Shown here piece by piece: positions 1 through 6,270 of a stretch of DNA of 27,803 nucleotides. The DNA lies in the IMG/VR virus record IMGVR_UViG_3300030385_001001, positions 1 to 27,803 of that record. The stretch is one strand, 5' to 3'. Source of the stretch: a virus. The notes under the pieces were generated by a model. It had not been told where the DNA came from. It made no database searches and saw nothing but the letters and a program-made list of their open reading frames with translations. Positions within the stretch are counted from its first letter, which is position 1. Every line of letters starts with the position of its first letter. Both the position numbers and the translations under genes were made by a program.

Positions 1-216
1 GATATTAAAGTATCATTACGATCTAAGTGGTACAAGTCGGACAACGCGACATTACAAATTGCATTAATGAGGCTTACATGCACCACAGAAGAAAGAAAGA
101 AGCTAGCTATTAATTACACTGAGGTTTCTGGTGATTCTGATAAGCCAGTTGTACAAATTTTCAAATTATGGAAAGACGAGAACGGCAACGAACAAACAAT
201 GGAGTTCGGGGGGTAA
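1..216 (+). CDS. C-terminal end of a putative terminase small subunit (partial)
   Basis: The frame is open from the first base to a TAA stop and gives 71 residues; the N-terminus lies outside the window. The visible part has a helical stretch with WYKSDNATLQIALMRL followed by TTEERKKLAINYTEV, then a KPVVQIF strand and an acidic, glycine-ending tail. The pattern of a step such as 'sdnatLQiAL.rL', then an 'EErkkL' helix and a short 'KPiv.I' end, is what I associate with C-termini of phage small terminase subunits, which recognise phage DNA and load the large subunit. The gene lies 1.8 kb upstream of the large terminase with eight small genes between, which is further than usual. The missing N-terminus would carry the DNA-binding helix-turn-helix that could settle the call. 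It could also be another phage DNA-binding protein. Confidence 0.5.
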   Translation, partial: DIKVSLRSKWYKSDNATLQIALMRLTCTTEERKKLAINYTEVSGDSDKPVVQIFKLWKDENGNEQTMEFGG

Positions 217-236
217 ATAACTAAAACAAAACAATT

Positions 237-446
237 ATGAAAGAACAACTAGAAACGTTACTACCGACACAAAAGAAATTTATAGCAGCATGTCTGAAAC
301 AGTCAATCGATAACAGAGAGGCTAATACTTTTATGTTCGGTCTAGCAACAGGCAAAACACATGCACTTAAGGTGCTTGCTGGTATAATGGACTTTCCTCA
401 TCCACAGAGAGCCATTAAGGATATTATTAAATACTTAGAAGATTAA
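237..446 (+). CDS. Small protein of unknown function with a P-loop-like stretch
   Basis: A 69-residue ORF that starts after an A-rich tract (aactaaaacaaaacaatt) typical of Bacteroidota starts. I do not recognise a family. Residues 33-43 read MFGLATGKTHA, which looks like a nucleotide-binding P-loop, but the spacing is one residue short of GxxxxGK[ST] and there is no room for a Walker B strand. The C-terminal half (PHPQRAIKDIIKYLED) is predicted helical by eye. It is the first of eight small genes packed between the presumed small and large terminase genes. It is separated from the next start by 3 bp, so it is probably cotranscribed with the terminase. A fragment of a larger ATPase is possible but I see no further homology to support it. 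Confidence 0.6.
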   Translation: MKEQLETLLPTQKKFIAACLKQSIDNREANTFMFGLATGKTHALKVLAGIMDFPHPQRAIKDIIKYLED

Positions 447-449
447 ACT

Positions 450-704
450 ATGCCCCAAGACACAGCCAAATTAACAGACCTTATAACCGACATGGAAAGG
501 ATATTCGTATTTAGCACAAACATCTTACTCGAAATACCAGCAGGTATACTATTTAGGGATATGACGGTAAAACAACTTACAGCAATATCATTCCCTTTAA
601 TCGAAACGGAATACGGAAAAACAGCGCCAAAAGGTATACTTTCGGCTTTAGCTATCGAAATATTAACCAAGAGAGCAATTGAAAAAGGCTTACCAACAAC
701 TTAA
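450..704 (+). CDS. Hypothetical phage protein, 84 aa
   Basis: An 84-residue ORF beginning 3 bp after the previous stop and abutting the next start (TAA immediately followed by ATG at 705). The middle contains alternating hydrophobic segments (IFVFSTNILLEIPAGILF and LTAISFPLI), and the C-terminus is a basic helix (ILTKRAIEKGLP). No signal peptide, metal-binding cluster or known motif is visible. A reverse-strand ORF of similar size exists in the same place but lacks any operon context, so the forward frame is preferred. The position suggests an accessory protein expressed with the packaging genes; no function can be assigned. Confidence 0.6.
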   Translation: MPQDTAKLTDLITDMERIFVFSTNILLEIPAGILFRDMTVKQLTAISFPLIETEYGKTAPKGILSALAIEILTKRAIEKGLPTT

Positions 705-902
705 ATGACCAACCGCCGCGCCCTAATAACCCGAATGGAGTTAGTACTAACAAAACTCGAACAGAACTATCTAACAGGATTTTTAACCAAACACGGAAAC
801 TATAATTCAATGAATGGATTACGCAAATTAGAGGCTGTAGTAGGTCTTAAATCTACCGATGAAAAGATTATCGGGTTGTTTGAAAAATACGTGGGGATAT
901 GA
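705..902 (+). CDS. Hypothetical phage protein, 65 aa
   Basis: The ATG directly follows the preceding TAA and the stop overlaps the next start as ATGA at 899-902, the usual pattern for translational coupling in this window. The 65-residue product is mostly helical by appearance: a basic N-terminus (MTNRRALITRMELVLTKL), a central GNYNSMNGLRKLE segment and a C-terminal DEKIIGLFEKY helix. No family recognised. It is small, soluble and mildly basic, so a nucleic-acid or protein-binding accessory role is possible but only inferred. Confidence 0.6.
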   Translation: MTNRRALITRMELVLTKLEQNYLTGFLTKHGNYNSMNGLRKLEAVVGLKSTDEKIIGLFEKYVGI

Positions 903-1117
903 CAAAGTTTAACGAGTTCATGCAAGACGCTGAGAAAGCATACATACCATTACATATGGATGTTATTAGGCTTAATCCAGAAACTCACGAGCCAACAAAA
1001 GACGAATTCGCAAGACTGCATAATATATTTGATCCTATTGGCAAAAAGCATAACACAAAGGTAGTTATACATTATTGCTCAACATTTGGATTAACCGTAA
1101 TACCAACAGATTTATGA
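899..1117 (+). CDS. Hypothetical phage protein, 72 aa
   Basis: This ORF starts inside the stop of its neighbour (ATGA, 899-902) and ends with another ATGA overlap at 1114-1117. The 72-residue product has an acidic N-terminal helix (MTKFNEFMQDAEKAYIPL) and a C-terminal β-like part (NTKVVIHYCSTFGLTVIP). I do not recognise it. The tight coupling on both sides supports real translation. Confidence 0.6.
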   Translation: MTKFNEFMQDAEKAYIPLHMDVIRLNPETHEPTKDEFARLHNIFDPIGKKHNTKVVIHYCSTFGLTVIPTDL

Positions 1118-1305
1118 AATCAAAAGAAGACATACAAGAAAGGATTGACACGCTTATTGACAGGATCGAAAATAACGACGAGTTACTTAAAGATAAGATA
1201 AGCGAGGGGTCTGCTGAGGTTCATGTTATATTCTTTGTCAAGGAAGTAAACGATAAATACGAACAGGAAAAGAACGCCCTTTTATGGGTGTTAAATATAA
1301 CTTAG
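1114..1305 (+). CDS. Hypothetical coiled-coil-like small protein, 63 aa
   Basis: I place the start at 1114, where the ATG overlaps the TGA of the previous gene (ATGA), rather than at the in-frame ATG at 1075 that would overlap it by 43 bp. The 63-residue product is strongly charged and helical: MKSKEDIQERIDTLIDRIEN at the N-terminus and EVNDKYEQEKNALLWVL at the C-terminus frame a short strand (VHVIFFV). The heptad-like spacing of I/L residues suggests a short coiled coil. No known family is evident. Confidence 0.6.
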   Translation: MKSKEDIQERIDTLIDRIENNDELLKDKISEGSAEVHVIFFVKEVNDKYEQEKNALLWVLNIT

Positions 1306-1309
1306 GATT

Positions 1310-1414
1310 ATGGCGGAAAAACGCAAGGTGCTCCCAGTTAAAAACGACCATTGGAAGTATAAAATTAAAGACATAGATAAATGCATTAAATTCTACAAAC
1401 CCCAACCCAAATAA
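1310..1414 (+). CDS. Micro-ORF, 34 aa, basic
   Basis: A 34-codon frame fills the gap between two clear genes: it starts 4 bp after the stop at 1305 and its TAA shares one base with the next ATG (TAATG at 1412-1416). The product is basic and aromatic (MAEKRKVLPVKNDHWKYKIK, then DIDKCIKFYKPQPK). The filling of the gap and the coupled stop/start suggest it is translated. No function can be inferred; it may serve only to keep ribosomes moving to the next gene. Confidence 0.5.
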   Translation: MAEKRKVLPVKNDHWKYKIKDIDKCIKFYKPQPK

Positions 1415-1740
1415 TGAAAGCACTACCCCAAGCAAACCGACAACCAACGCCAGGAGAACAAGTAATCGAGGCACAGTACAAGCTAAAGCAAGTCACAAGG
1501 TTGCTCGCTATGATAGGCAAGGAAATAGGAGCCGACAAGATAATAGAGATAGCCAAATCAAACGACTATCCCAAAACCGATGAGCAGATTATTGAGATGG
1601 TTGACAAGGGTAAAAGGCTGGGGGACTTGGATAGGTATAACTTATGGCACAATCATATGGATGACAAAATAGAATACGACGAACCAGAACCTAACGGCGA
1701 CTGGGTCAGGTGGTCGGACGTGGAAAAACTTATAGGATGA
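1414..1740 (+). CDS. Hypothetical phage protein, 108 aa
   Basis: A 108-residue ORF coupled to its neighbours at both ends (TAATG at 1412-1416 and ATGA at 1737-1740). It has two helical stretches (EAQYKLKQVTRLLAMIGKEI and TDEQIIEMVDKGKRLG), then an acidic, aromatic region and a C-terminal GDWVRWSDVEKLIG. Ends of the type 'dW(V)xxsDvEkLI' recur in many small phage proteins of unknown function, but I know of no assigned role. Soluble, no membrane segment or signal peptide. Confidence 0.65.
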   Translation: MKALPQANRQPTPGEQVIEAQYKLKQVTRLLAMIGKEIGADKIIEIAKSNDYPKTDEQIIEMVDKGKRLGDLDRYNLWHNHMDDKIEYDEPEPNGDWVRWSDVEKLIG

Positions 1741-2003
1741 GAAAAGGCACGGTAAAAGAGCTTGTAATCAAAAGGAGTGATATTATTACATTTGAAGGTA
1801 AAAAGGGCGACTATTATGCGGGGGAGTGGTTTATTTCATTCATGTACAAGTATAAAGGCAATGAGTTCGGGAGTAAGCTTTACAGCATGTTTCACGCAGT
1901 GGATAGTAAGGCGTTATACAATAGTTACCTGAACAGCTTTATTAAACACCTTGGGATTCAAGACGAATTCAAGGGGGTGAATTTATTGCTAATTAATGAG
2001 TGA
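1737..2003 (+). CDS. Hypothetical phage protein, 88 aa
   Basis: I choose the ATG at 1737, which overlaps the previous TGA (ATGA), over the in-frame ATG at 1710 that would overlap by 31 bp. The 88-residue product begins MRKGTVKELVIKRSDIITF and continues with β-rich, aromatic segments (YYAGEWFISFMYKYKG), suggesting a small β-barrel or sandwich, followed by a C-terminal helix. It overlaps the start of the large terminase by 8 bp. Function unknown; an accessory packaging role would be inference from position only. Confidence 0.6.
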   Translation: MRKGTVKELVIKRSDIITFEGKKGDYYAGEWFISFMYKYKGNEFGSKLYSMFHAVDSKALYNSYLNSFIKHLGIQDEFKGVNLLLINE

Positions 2004-3462
2004 ACAAAGAACCGAAACGCTTTTCGATATAAGCGATTTCCCCACAGCTATAACATTCATAAACGCGTGCATTTCTGGAAAGTATAGTGTAGTCGTTTAT
2101 GGTGGGGCTGTTAGGGGTGGAAAGTCGTTCAATGGAGTCGGTGCACTCGTAATGCTTCACACCTTATTTCCTCACAGTCGATCCTGTATCATACGTAAGA
2201 ACCTCGAAACACTACGTCGTAACACTTTACCAACATGCAGAAAAGTAATACCCAAATCAGCAATAAAGCGGTACAACGGGACTGAATACAGTTGGACTTT
2301 TCACAATGATTCATACATGTTTTTCTTTGGCGAGAATTACGACGCTGATAAGGAGCTGGACAGGTGGAACGGATTAGAGATTAACTTCATAATGATGGAC
2401 CAGGTGGAAGAACTTCAATTTGCAGCATGGGAGAAAGCAAACGAAAGGGTTGGCTCTTACTTCATGCCTAAAGGACTCGACTTAAAACAGCCCAAGCCGC
2501 TTATCATAATGACCGTTAACCCAACTCAAACATGGGTAAAGCAACAGATTTACGACAAGTACATGGATGGCACATTACCTGACGATTGGCTCTACATACC
2601 CGCCAAAGTAACCGATAATCCACACGTAGACCCGCAATACATAGAGCAACTAGAAAACCTTAAGAAGATCAACCCAGTGAAGTACCAGCGCTTTGTAATG
2701 GGAGATTGGGAGATACAGGACAATGTAGACGGCGCGTTTTACAAAGATTTCGATTTCGATAAGTGCGTTGAAGATGTGTTTTACGATGAAGACTTACCCC
2801 TACATATATCGCTTGACTTTAACCTGAATCCATACATGACCCTGTTAGTGTTTCAGTTGGATTTTCAAGAAGGCAGGAAAAAGATAAACCAAATAGACGA
2901 ATTCTGCTTACCTCATCCAAAGAATACAACCGCTGACGTATGTAAAGCCTTTGCACGTAAATATGTCGACCATGTTGCAGGCGTGTTTATCTACGGTGAC
3001 CCAGCAGGAAAGACAGAAGGAACCGCAACGGAAAAGGGGCACAACAACTACACGGTTATTAAAAAGGAGCTCAAGAAATTCAGACCTAAAGAACGAGTTG
3101 ATAAAGCAGCGCCTTACGTTGCAATGCGTGGTGAATTTATCAATACAATATTCAGAAATCAACCCGACAAAGGCGACGAGGTTACACTAGGCTACAAGGG
3201 CTTAGAAATACATATCGATGTAGACTGTAAAAAGAGCGTGTTAGACTTCGCCAATGTACTTGAAGATGAGTCAGGGGGTAAGCTTAAAAAGAACACCACA
3301 GACAAGAAAACAAAGGTAGCCACAAGGGAATTAACGCATACCTCGGATGCATTCGATTATTTCATGTGCAGGGTATTGCGTAACGAATACAAGGAACACC
3401 AAAAAGGCGACGTGACCACAGGAAATTATCACATCCCTGTTATGAGTAGTAAGAAATTTTAA
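1996..3462 (+). CDS. Terminase large subunit (TerL): packaging ATPase and nuclease
   Basis: The 488-residue length is typical of phage large terminases, which cut concatemeric DNA and pump it into the prohead through the portal. The N-terminal ATPase has a Walker A loop GGAVRGGKS at residues 36-44 and a Walker B strand at about 131-140 (FIMMDQVEEL), where the usual 'DE' is replaced by DQVEE, so the catalytic glutamate is probably E138 or E139. The motif IIMTVNPT (170-177) fits the coupling motif after Walker B. The C-terminal RNase H-like nuclease shows LDFNLNP at 273-279, FIYGDPAG at 331-338 and HTSDAFDY at 448-455, giving D274, D335 and D451 or D454 as metal ligands. The start overlaps the preceding gene by 8 bp. 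This is the anchor gene of the packaging module. Confidence 0.95.
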   Translation: MSEQRTETLFDISDFPTAITFINACISGKYSVVVYGGAVRGGKSFNGVGALVMLHTLFPHSRSCIIRKNLETLRRNTLPTCRKVIPKSAIKRYNGTEYSWTFHNDSYMFFFGENYDADKELDRWNGLEINFIMMDQVEELQFAAWEKANERVGSYFMPKGLDLKQPKPLIIMTVNPTQTWVKQQIYDKYMDGTLPDDWLYIPAKVTDNPHVDPQYIEQLENLKKINPVKYQRFVMGDWEIQDNVDGAFYKDFDFDKCVEDVFYDEDLPLHISLDFNLNPYMTLLVFQLDFQEGRKKINQIDEFCLPHPKNTTADVCKAFARKYVDHVAGVFIYGDPAGKTEGTATEKGHNNYTVIKKELKKFRPKERVDKAAPYVAMRGEFINTIFRNQPDKGDEVTLGYKGLEIHIDVDCKKSVLDFANVLEDESGGKLKKNTTDKKTKVATRELTHTSDAFDYFMCRVLRNEYKEHQKGDVTTGNYHIPVMSSKKF

Positions 3463-3527
3463 TGTATATTCGTAACAGGCATTCTGTTAAAAATCAACCT
3501 AACAGTAACGCGGATGCATACCATTAG
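3462..3527 (+). CDS. Possible micro-ORF, 21 aa, after TerL
   Basis: A 21-codon frame starts at an ATG sharing one base with the TerL stop (TAATG) and ends at TAG. The product (MYIRNRHSVKNQPNSNADAY plus one residue) is hydrophilic and unrecognised. The stop/start overlap is the same arrangement seen at clear gene junctions here, but the region also holds a small hairpin (TAACAG 3473-3478 with CTGTTA 3484-3489) and is followed by a terminator, so it may be untranslated 3' sequence. Confidence 0.25.
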   Translation: MYIRNRHSVKNQPNSNADAYH

Positions 3528-3548
3528 AACTGCACGTGTTCATTATTT

Positions 3549-3580
3549 AACCCAGTATTAACGTGCTGGGTTTTTTATTT
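3549..3580 (+). terminator. Rho-independent terminator after the packaging genes
   Basis: The inverted repeat AACCCAGTA (3549-3557) and TGCTGGGTT (3564-3572) pairs over 9 bp with one T-G wobble around a 6-base loop. The 3' arm runs into TTTTTTATTT. This is the textbook form of an intrinsic terminator and closes the transcript that carries the terminase. Confidence 0.85.
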
Positions 3581-3608
3581 GGTTAAGTCGAAATAATGAT
3601 TACATTTA
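3578..3608 (+). promoter_or_regulatory. Candidate Bacteroidota promoter driving the leader A transcript
   Basis: TTTG at 3578-3581 is followed after 19 bp by TACATTTA at 3601-3608. The Bacteroidota primary sigma factor reads TTTG near -33 and TAnnTTTG near -7 with about this spacing; the -7 box here has one mismatch in the last base. It lies right behind the terminator, so it would restart transcription with its start at about 3611-3615, putting the following hairpin close to the very 5' end of the RNA. Confidence 0.5.
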
Positions 3609-3610
3609 CA

Positions 3611-3696
3611 CCAGAGGGTGCGACCTTTAAAAATATTATTGCTTGCTTGATGGAGTCGCACCTCCTGACAGTGAGCACTTTTAATTTATAGATATT
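3611..3696 (+). ncRNA. Structured 5' leader, copy A (homologous to 13671-13755)
   Basis: An 8-bp stem GGTGCGAC (3617-3624) with GTCGCACC (3655-3662) encloses a 30-nt loop containing AATATTATTG. A tail with GTGAGCACTTTTAATTTA leads to an ATG at 3697. A second copy 10 kb downstream has the same architecture, loop motif and tail. The stem differs at two adjacent positions and both changes are compensated on the other strand, while the loop differs by a 1-nt indel that would break any reading frame. That points to a conserved RNA structure, not coding. It could be a regulatory leader, a processing or stability hairpin, or a ligand- or protein-binding element; I know no named family that matches. 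Confidence 0.65.
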
Positions 3697-3729
3697 ATGG
3701 AAGCGGTTTGCTTGATAACATTAAACTAA
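3697..3729 (+). CDS. Possible leader peptide, 10 aa (MEAVCLITLN)
   Basis: The ATG sits at exactly the position, relative to leader A, that the LRR gene start has relative to leader B. Here it opens only ten codons before TAA, ending 5 bp before the next ATG at 3735. It may be a short upstream ORF that couples translation to the next gene, or the remnant of a cassette gene that was lost or replaced. Confidence 0.3.
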   Translation: MEAVCLITLN

Positions 3730-3734
3730 AAACA

Positions 3735-3974
3735 ATGAACGGGCAGTATATAATAAAACAGCAAGCCAACCTATTACAACGCAAGGAAACCGAGATTAAA
3801 AGCCTTGAATTACGACTGGTTGGTAAGTGTGAGGAGTTGCGATTTAACACTAAATTAATGGGCAGACTAGGTGGTCAAATAGGTGGTCAAATAGGTGGTC
3901 AGATAGGTGGTCAAATCGAGGAAGGCGTGATAGCTGAGACTATTTTCCTTATTTATTACATTTACACGCATTAA
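3735..3974 (+). CDS. Coiled-coil-like protein with GGQI tandem repeats, 79 aa
   Basis: I choose the ATG at 3735, preceded by an A-rich tract (aaactaaaaaca), over a TTG at 3708 in the same frame. The 79-residue product begins with a helical, charged segment (about 1-40) that looks like a coiled coil, with QQANLLQRKETEIKSLELRL inside it. Next comes an exact four-fold GGQI repeat (residues 46-61), then an acidic and hydrophobic tail ending in IFLIYYIYTH. A coiled coil followed by a glycine-rich repeat could be a small fibrous or spacer protein; this is inference. No family is recognised. It is the first full gene after leader A. Confidence 0.5.
   Translation: MNGQYIIKQQANLLQRKETEIKSLELRLVGKCEELRFNTKLMGRLGGQIGGQIGGQIGGQIEEGVIAETIFLIYYIYTH
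3870..3917 (+). repeat. 12-bp tandem repeat, four copies
   Basis: Four consecutive units of GGTGGTCAAATA (3870-3881, 3882-3893, 3894-3905, 3906-3917), the third with one A-to-G change and the fourth ending in C. The unit is a multiple of three and stays in frame, coding GGQI four times. Such in-frame minisatellites change copy number by slippage without breaking the gene. Confidence 0.95.
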
Positions 3975-3984
3975 AACGGAACGG

Positions 3985-4182
3985 ATGAAAAACAATAAGC
4001 TTAAAGTTATTTCCGATGGAACTGCAATCGGAACGAAAGTAATAGACAGGAACGGCATTGCAATTGATGGTTGCGAGTCGGTAGTAATAGAAATAAACGC
4101 TATTACGAACAGATCAACATGCACGCTGGTTGTTGGAGGTGTTGAGATTGAATACGAAGCGATAACGAAGCCTATTAACTAA
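3985..4182 (+). CDS. Hypothetical β-rich small protein, 65 aa
   Basis: A 65-residue ORF whose stop overlaps the next ATG (TAATG at 4180-4184). The sequence alternates short hydrophobic and polar residues: LKVISDGTAIGTKVID, ESVVIEINA and TCTLVVGGVEIEYEA. This suggests an all-β fold such as a small sandwich or barrel; the final segment resembles a β-hairpin 'tctLvvggVeie'. No signal peptide is visible. Not recognised beyond that; its place behind the terminase and before virion genes is a usual site for small accessory or cargo genes. Confidence 0.6.
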   Translation: MKNNKLKVISDGTAIGTKVIDRNGIAIDGCESVVIEINAITNRSTCTLVVGGVEIEYEAITKPIN

Positions 4183-4256
4183 TGAAAGGAATTAAACCAA
4201 TACTAGCCTTGTTCGATAAACTAGATGCGTATTATTTAGAAATTAAAGATAAGTAA
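4182..4256 (+). CDS. Micro-ORF, 24 aa
   Basis: Twenty-four codons bounded by TAATG overlaps on both sides (4180-4184 and 4254-4258). The product is one likely helix, MKGIKPILALFDKLDAYYLE followed by IKDK. The double coupling makes translation plausible; function is unknown. Confidence 0.45.
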   Translation: MKGIKPILALFDKLDAYYLEIKDK

Positions 4257-4354
4257 TGGAGCACCTAGAAAACATCGCGTTTGTATTATTCGCCCTAATC
4301 TGCTTAACTGAGTGGGGTGACGTAAAAGAGTATTTTAAAAATAGATGGCTATGA
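4256..4354 (+). CDS. Single-pass membrane micro-protein, 32 aa
   Basis: Thirty-two codons starting in a TAATG overlap and ending in TGA at 4352-4354, inside the next gene's start region. After MEHLEN comes a hydrophobic run IAFVLFALICL, long enough for a short membrane helix, then a charged tail (TEWGDVKEYFKNRWL). Small membrane proteins in phage accessory blocks can act in lysis control or superinfection exclusion, but there is no sequence evidence for either here. Confidence 0.45.
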   Translation: MEHLENIAFVLFALICLTEWGDVKEYFKNRWL

Positions 4355-4596
4355 ATAGGAATTTAACATATTTTAATAAAACGGAATTGACTGATAGTAC
4401 TACGCAATATGTGTTACGCGTATTCGGTGTTACCTTATGGGCGTCGTTATCTGATGATAAACAAGGCTGGTTTAGAATACTGGGTAGGGGTTTAATGTGG
4501 AAACATGAAGATAAAGGGCTTCGTTTTAGCGAAAGGTACGGATATACTAAATTTGTTAAGATAGGTAAATGGATTATAGAGTACTTACCAAAGTAA
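4345..4596 (+). CDS. Conserved-looking phage hypothetical protein, 83 aa
   Basis: The frame has two candidate starts: ATG at 4345 and ATG at 4351, the latter overlapping the previous TGA as ATGA and so perhaps the real one (81 residues). The C-terminal half has the pattern GWFRILGRGLMWKHEDKG, LRFSERYGYTKF and KWIIEYLP. I recognise this W-R-G-x-W-K followed by 'FSERyGY' as a recurring small phage protein, of unknown function, often near phage structural genes. β-rich, soluble. It ends the block opened by leader A; a strong promoter follows immediately. Confidence 0.65.
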   Translation: MAMNRNLTYFNKTELTDSTTQYVLRVFGVTLWASLSDDKQGWFRILGRGLMWKHEDKGLRFSERYGYTKFVKIGKWIIEYLPK

Positions 4597-4626
4597 TTGA
4601 AGTTTAAATAAAAAAGTGTAATTTTG
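4597..4626 (+). promoter_or_regulatory. Bacteroidota-type promoter for the virion operon
   Basis: TTG at 4597-4599 is followed after 19 bp by TAATTTTG at 4619-4626, an exact match to the TAnnTTTG -7 box. Transcription would start near 4630, leaving a short A-rich leader (aaacaacaaagctat) before the ATG at 4646. The -33 box overlaps the stop of the previous gene. Confidence 0.7.
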
Positions 4627-4645
4627 TTTAAAACAACAAAGCTAT

Positions 4646-5083
4646 ATGTCTAACTTAACAGTAACCACTTCAATAGTACTCACACATGAAGGGACGGTTT
4701 ACGATTTCGAGAAGTCACACTCACTAACAGGCATTACAAGCGTCTCGGACAACACAATTGAGGACATAGACACCGCCACGGTATCAGTCTTAGCCACTAT
4801 AGCAGCCCAAAACGGAGGCGCGATATTCAAAGACATTAATTTTATTTACATTGAGAATAAAGACACTGTAAACTTTTGCAACATTGGATACAAGGATACG
4901 GGCGGTAGTACTGTCTATTTCCCTTTAGACGCTGGTAGAAGTATTTACTTCTGGAATAATCAACTGGTAGTTTCTGAAACAGGCGCGGTATTAGGTGCGC
5001 TTGTAGATTGGGACACAGTAACAGCCCAATTCGATACGTTGGCTGGTGACCTGAAAGTCTTTATATGTCAAGTTACCCCGTAA
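4646..5083 (+). CDS. Putative virion structural protein, 145 aa
   Basis: First gene after a strong promoter. The 145 residues are β-rich and free of long helices or a signal peptide: LTVTTSIVLTHEGTVYDFEK, then a TGITSVSDNTIEDI region, FIYIENKDTVNFCNIGYKD, and a C-terminal LGALVDWDTVTAQFDTL. The composition (threonine, valine, aspartate, single cysteines) fits a minor virion or adaptor protein. Pieces such as 'f.yieN.dtvN...iGy.d' are like those in small structural proteins of Bacteroidota phages, but I cannot name a family. It is 3 bp upstream of the DUF1320 gene, so it may act at the head-tail junction. Confidence 0.55.
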   Translation: MSNLTVTTSIVLTHEGTVYDFEKSHSLTGITSVSDNTIEDIDTATVSVLATIAAQNGGAIFKDINFIYIENKDTVNFCNIGYKDTGGSTVYFPLDAGRSIYFWNNQLVVSETGAVLGALVDWDTVTAQFDTLAGDLKVFICQVTP

Positions 5084-5086
5084 TAT

Positions 5087-6118
5087 ATGGCTCATTTACG
5101 TAAACGCGATTATCTTACATCCATAAGAGAAAAAGACCTTGATACTATTCTGGCTCAGACAGGGCATTCACCCGACATGGTGAGGCAAGAGCAGGAGGAA
5201 AACACCATTGCAGAAATTAGCGCGATGATTTGCCACAGGTACGACGTTGAAAAAATCTTTACCGATATACTACCCTGGAACGCACTAACACAATTTAACA
5301 TAAGCGAGACGGTTGAATATTCCCAGCCCGCTTATAGTGATAGTCAAACATATATTTTAAATGCCTTAGTAAGCTTTAAAACCACCGCAAACGGGATTAT
5401 TTCAGACGACATCTACATTAACACAACAGCGGTTACCTCACCAGAAGTATTTAACGCTTCTAAGTGGACAAAACAAGATACTAACTTTTCATTATACACC
5501 GTTAAGGAGCCTGTAATTACATCCACACCAGCTACACAATTCTCTTACACTACAAACCTATTCACAGGTAATCATGATACCATACTAGGCTGGGATACGA
5601 CAAGCGACATCTTTTTAAGGCGAATCGGCAACGAAGTACGGATTTACTACAGTTCAGCAGACCGAACGAGCAATGTTAATATTATTGGGACTGTAGATGT
5701 AACCGACCAAGTAAAAAACTTTCCTTCCAATATACCAATTGGTGGAGGTGACGACCGAGAGAACTCACTAGCAGGTACCTTGTTTATAATTGGATTCATG
5801 CCAAACGGTCAAGATTGGAGTGTTGTAGCTTCGGACGCTTACCAGAAAGAAGACAAGCGAGACAGGTTAATAATCGGCATTATGATTGACTTGGTTTTGT
5901 TCAGATTGTACGGGCTCGGATCGCAACGAATGATACCTGATTTTATCGGTGAGAATCATGATAACGCAATGAAGAAACTGGAGGCTATTAAAAAGGGTAC
6001 TATTTCGCCCAAGTTGCCGCTATTTCATGACGAATCAACAGGCAGTCAAATAGCTTTTGGAAGCGCACCGCAAATATCACATACACCATTTAGAACTACG
6101 AGACAATGGAGTTTTTGA
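5087..6118 (+). CDS. DUF1320 (Mu gp36-like) head-tail protein with a large internal insert
   Basis: The two ends look like one DUF1320 protein. Residues 1-60 carry the N-terminal pattern (RKRDYLTSI, then NTIAEISAMICHRYDVEKIF). Residues about 255-315 carry the C-terminal pattern (DKRDRLIIGIMIDLVLFRLY, then AMKKLEAIKKGTISPKLP). DUF1320 proteins are about 140 residues and are thought to connect head and tail in Mu-like phages; this one has 343. The extra 190 residues include a short aromatic module at 81-131 (QTYILNALVSF, then VFNASKWTKQ), which resembles chitin-binding type CBM5/12 modules, and a β-rich domain after it. The stop lies inside the next small gene's start. The insertion is probably surface exposed; its binding function is inference. 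Confidence 0.7.
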   Translation: MAHLRKRDYLTSIREKDLDTILAQTGHSPDMVRQEQEENTIAEISAMICHRYDVEKIFTDILPWNALTQFNISETVEYSQPAYSDSQTYILNALVSFKTTANGIISDDIYINTTAVTSPEVFNASKWTKQDTNFSLYTVKEPVITSTPATQFSYTTNLFTGNHDTILGWDTTSDIFLRRIGNEVRIYYSSADRTSNVNIIGTVDVTDQVKNFPSNIPIGGGDDRENSLAGTLFIIGFMPNGQDWSVVASDAYQKEDKRDRLIIGIMIDLVLFRLYGLGSQRMIPDFIGENHDNAMKKLEAIKKGTISPKLPLFHDESTGSQIAFGSAPQISHTPFRTTRQWSF

Positions 6119-6270
6119 AGAAAGTAAAAGAAGCTAAAATTGGCTATCATATATCAGAAGGGATTATACGTGTTTGTTCGTTCCCTATTTGGTTTCCTAT
6201 TCTTTGCTACAAATACGGATTGGTTTATTCTGACATTCTAAAAGATAAGTTTATAGATAAAAATGATTAA
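6106..6270 (+). CDS. Small hydrophobic protein, 54 aa
   Basis: A 54-residue frame overlaps the DUF1320 gene by 13 bp and the portal gene by 8 bp. It begins with a basic amphipathic part (MEFLKKVKEAKIGYHI) and then has a membrane-like stretch rich in aromatics and prolines (IRVCSFPIWFPILCYKYGLV), ending in charged residues. One membrane span is plausible. It fills the gap between two firm genes exactly, which supports it. Function unknown. Confidence 0.55.
   Translation: MEFLKKVKEAKIGYHISEGIIRVCSFPIWFPILCYKYGLVYSDILKDKFIDKND

Noticed and set aside
333-365. P-loop-like MFGLATGKTHA in the 69-aa protein as evidence of an ATPase
   Set aside because: The spacing before GKT is one residue short of the Walker A rule, and the protein is too short to hold a Walker B motif.
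2908-3190. ORFs inside TerL (reverse 2908-3162 and forward 2951-3190)
   Set aside because: Both lie wholly within the conserved TerL nuclease domain and have no operon context.
3596-3691. 31-codon ORF (starting MITFTPEGATFKNII) across leader A
   Set aside because: Copy B has a 1-nt deletion in the loop and a different frame with no ATG, while the stem is kept by compensatory changes; the region is conserved as RNA, not protein.
3870-3917. CRISPR array
   Set aside because: The units are 12 bp, directly adjacent and in frame within a gene; there are no spacers.
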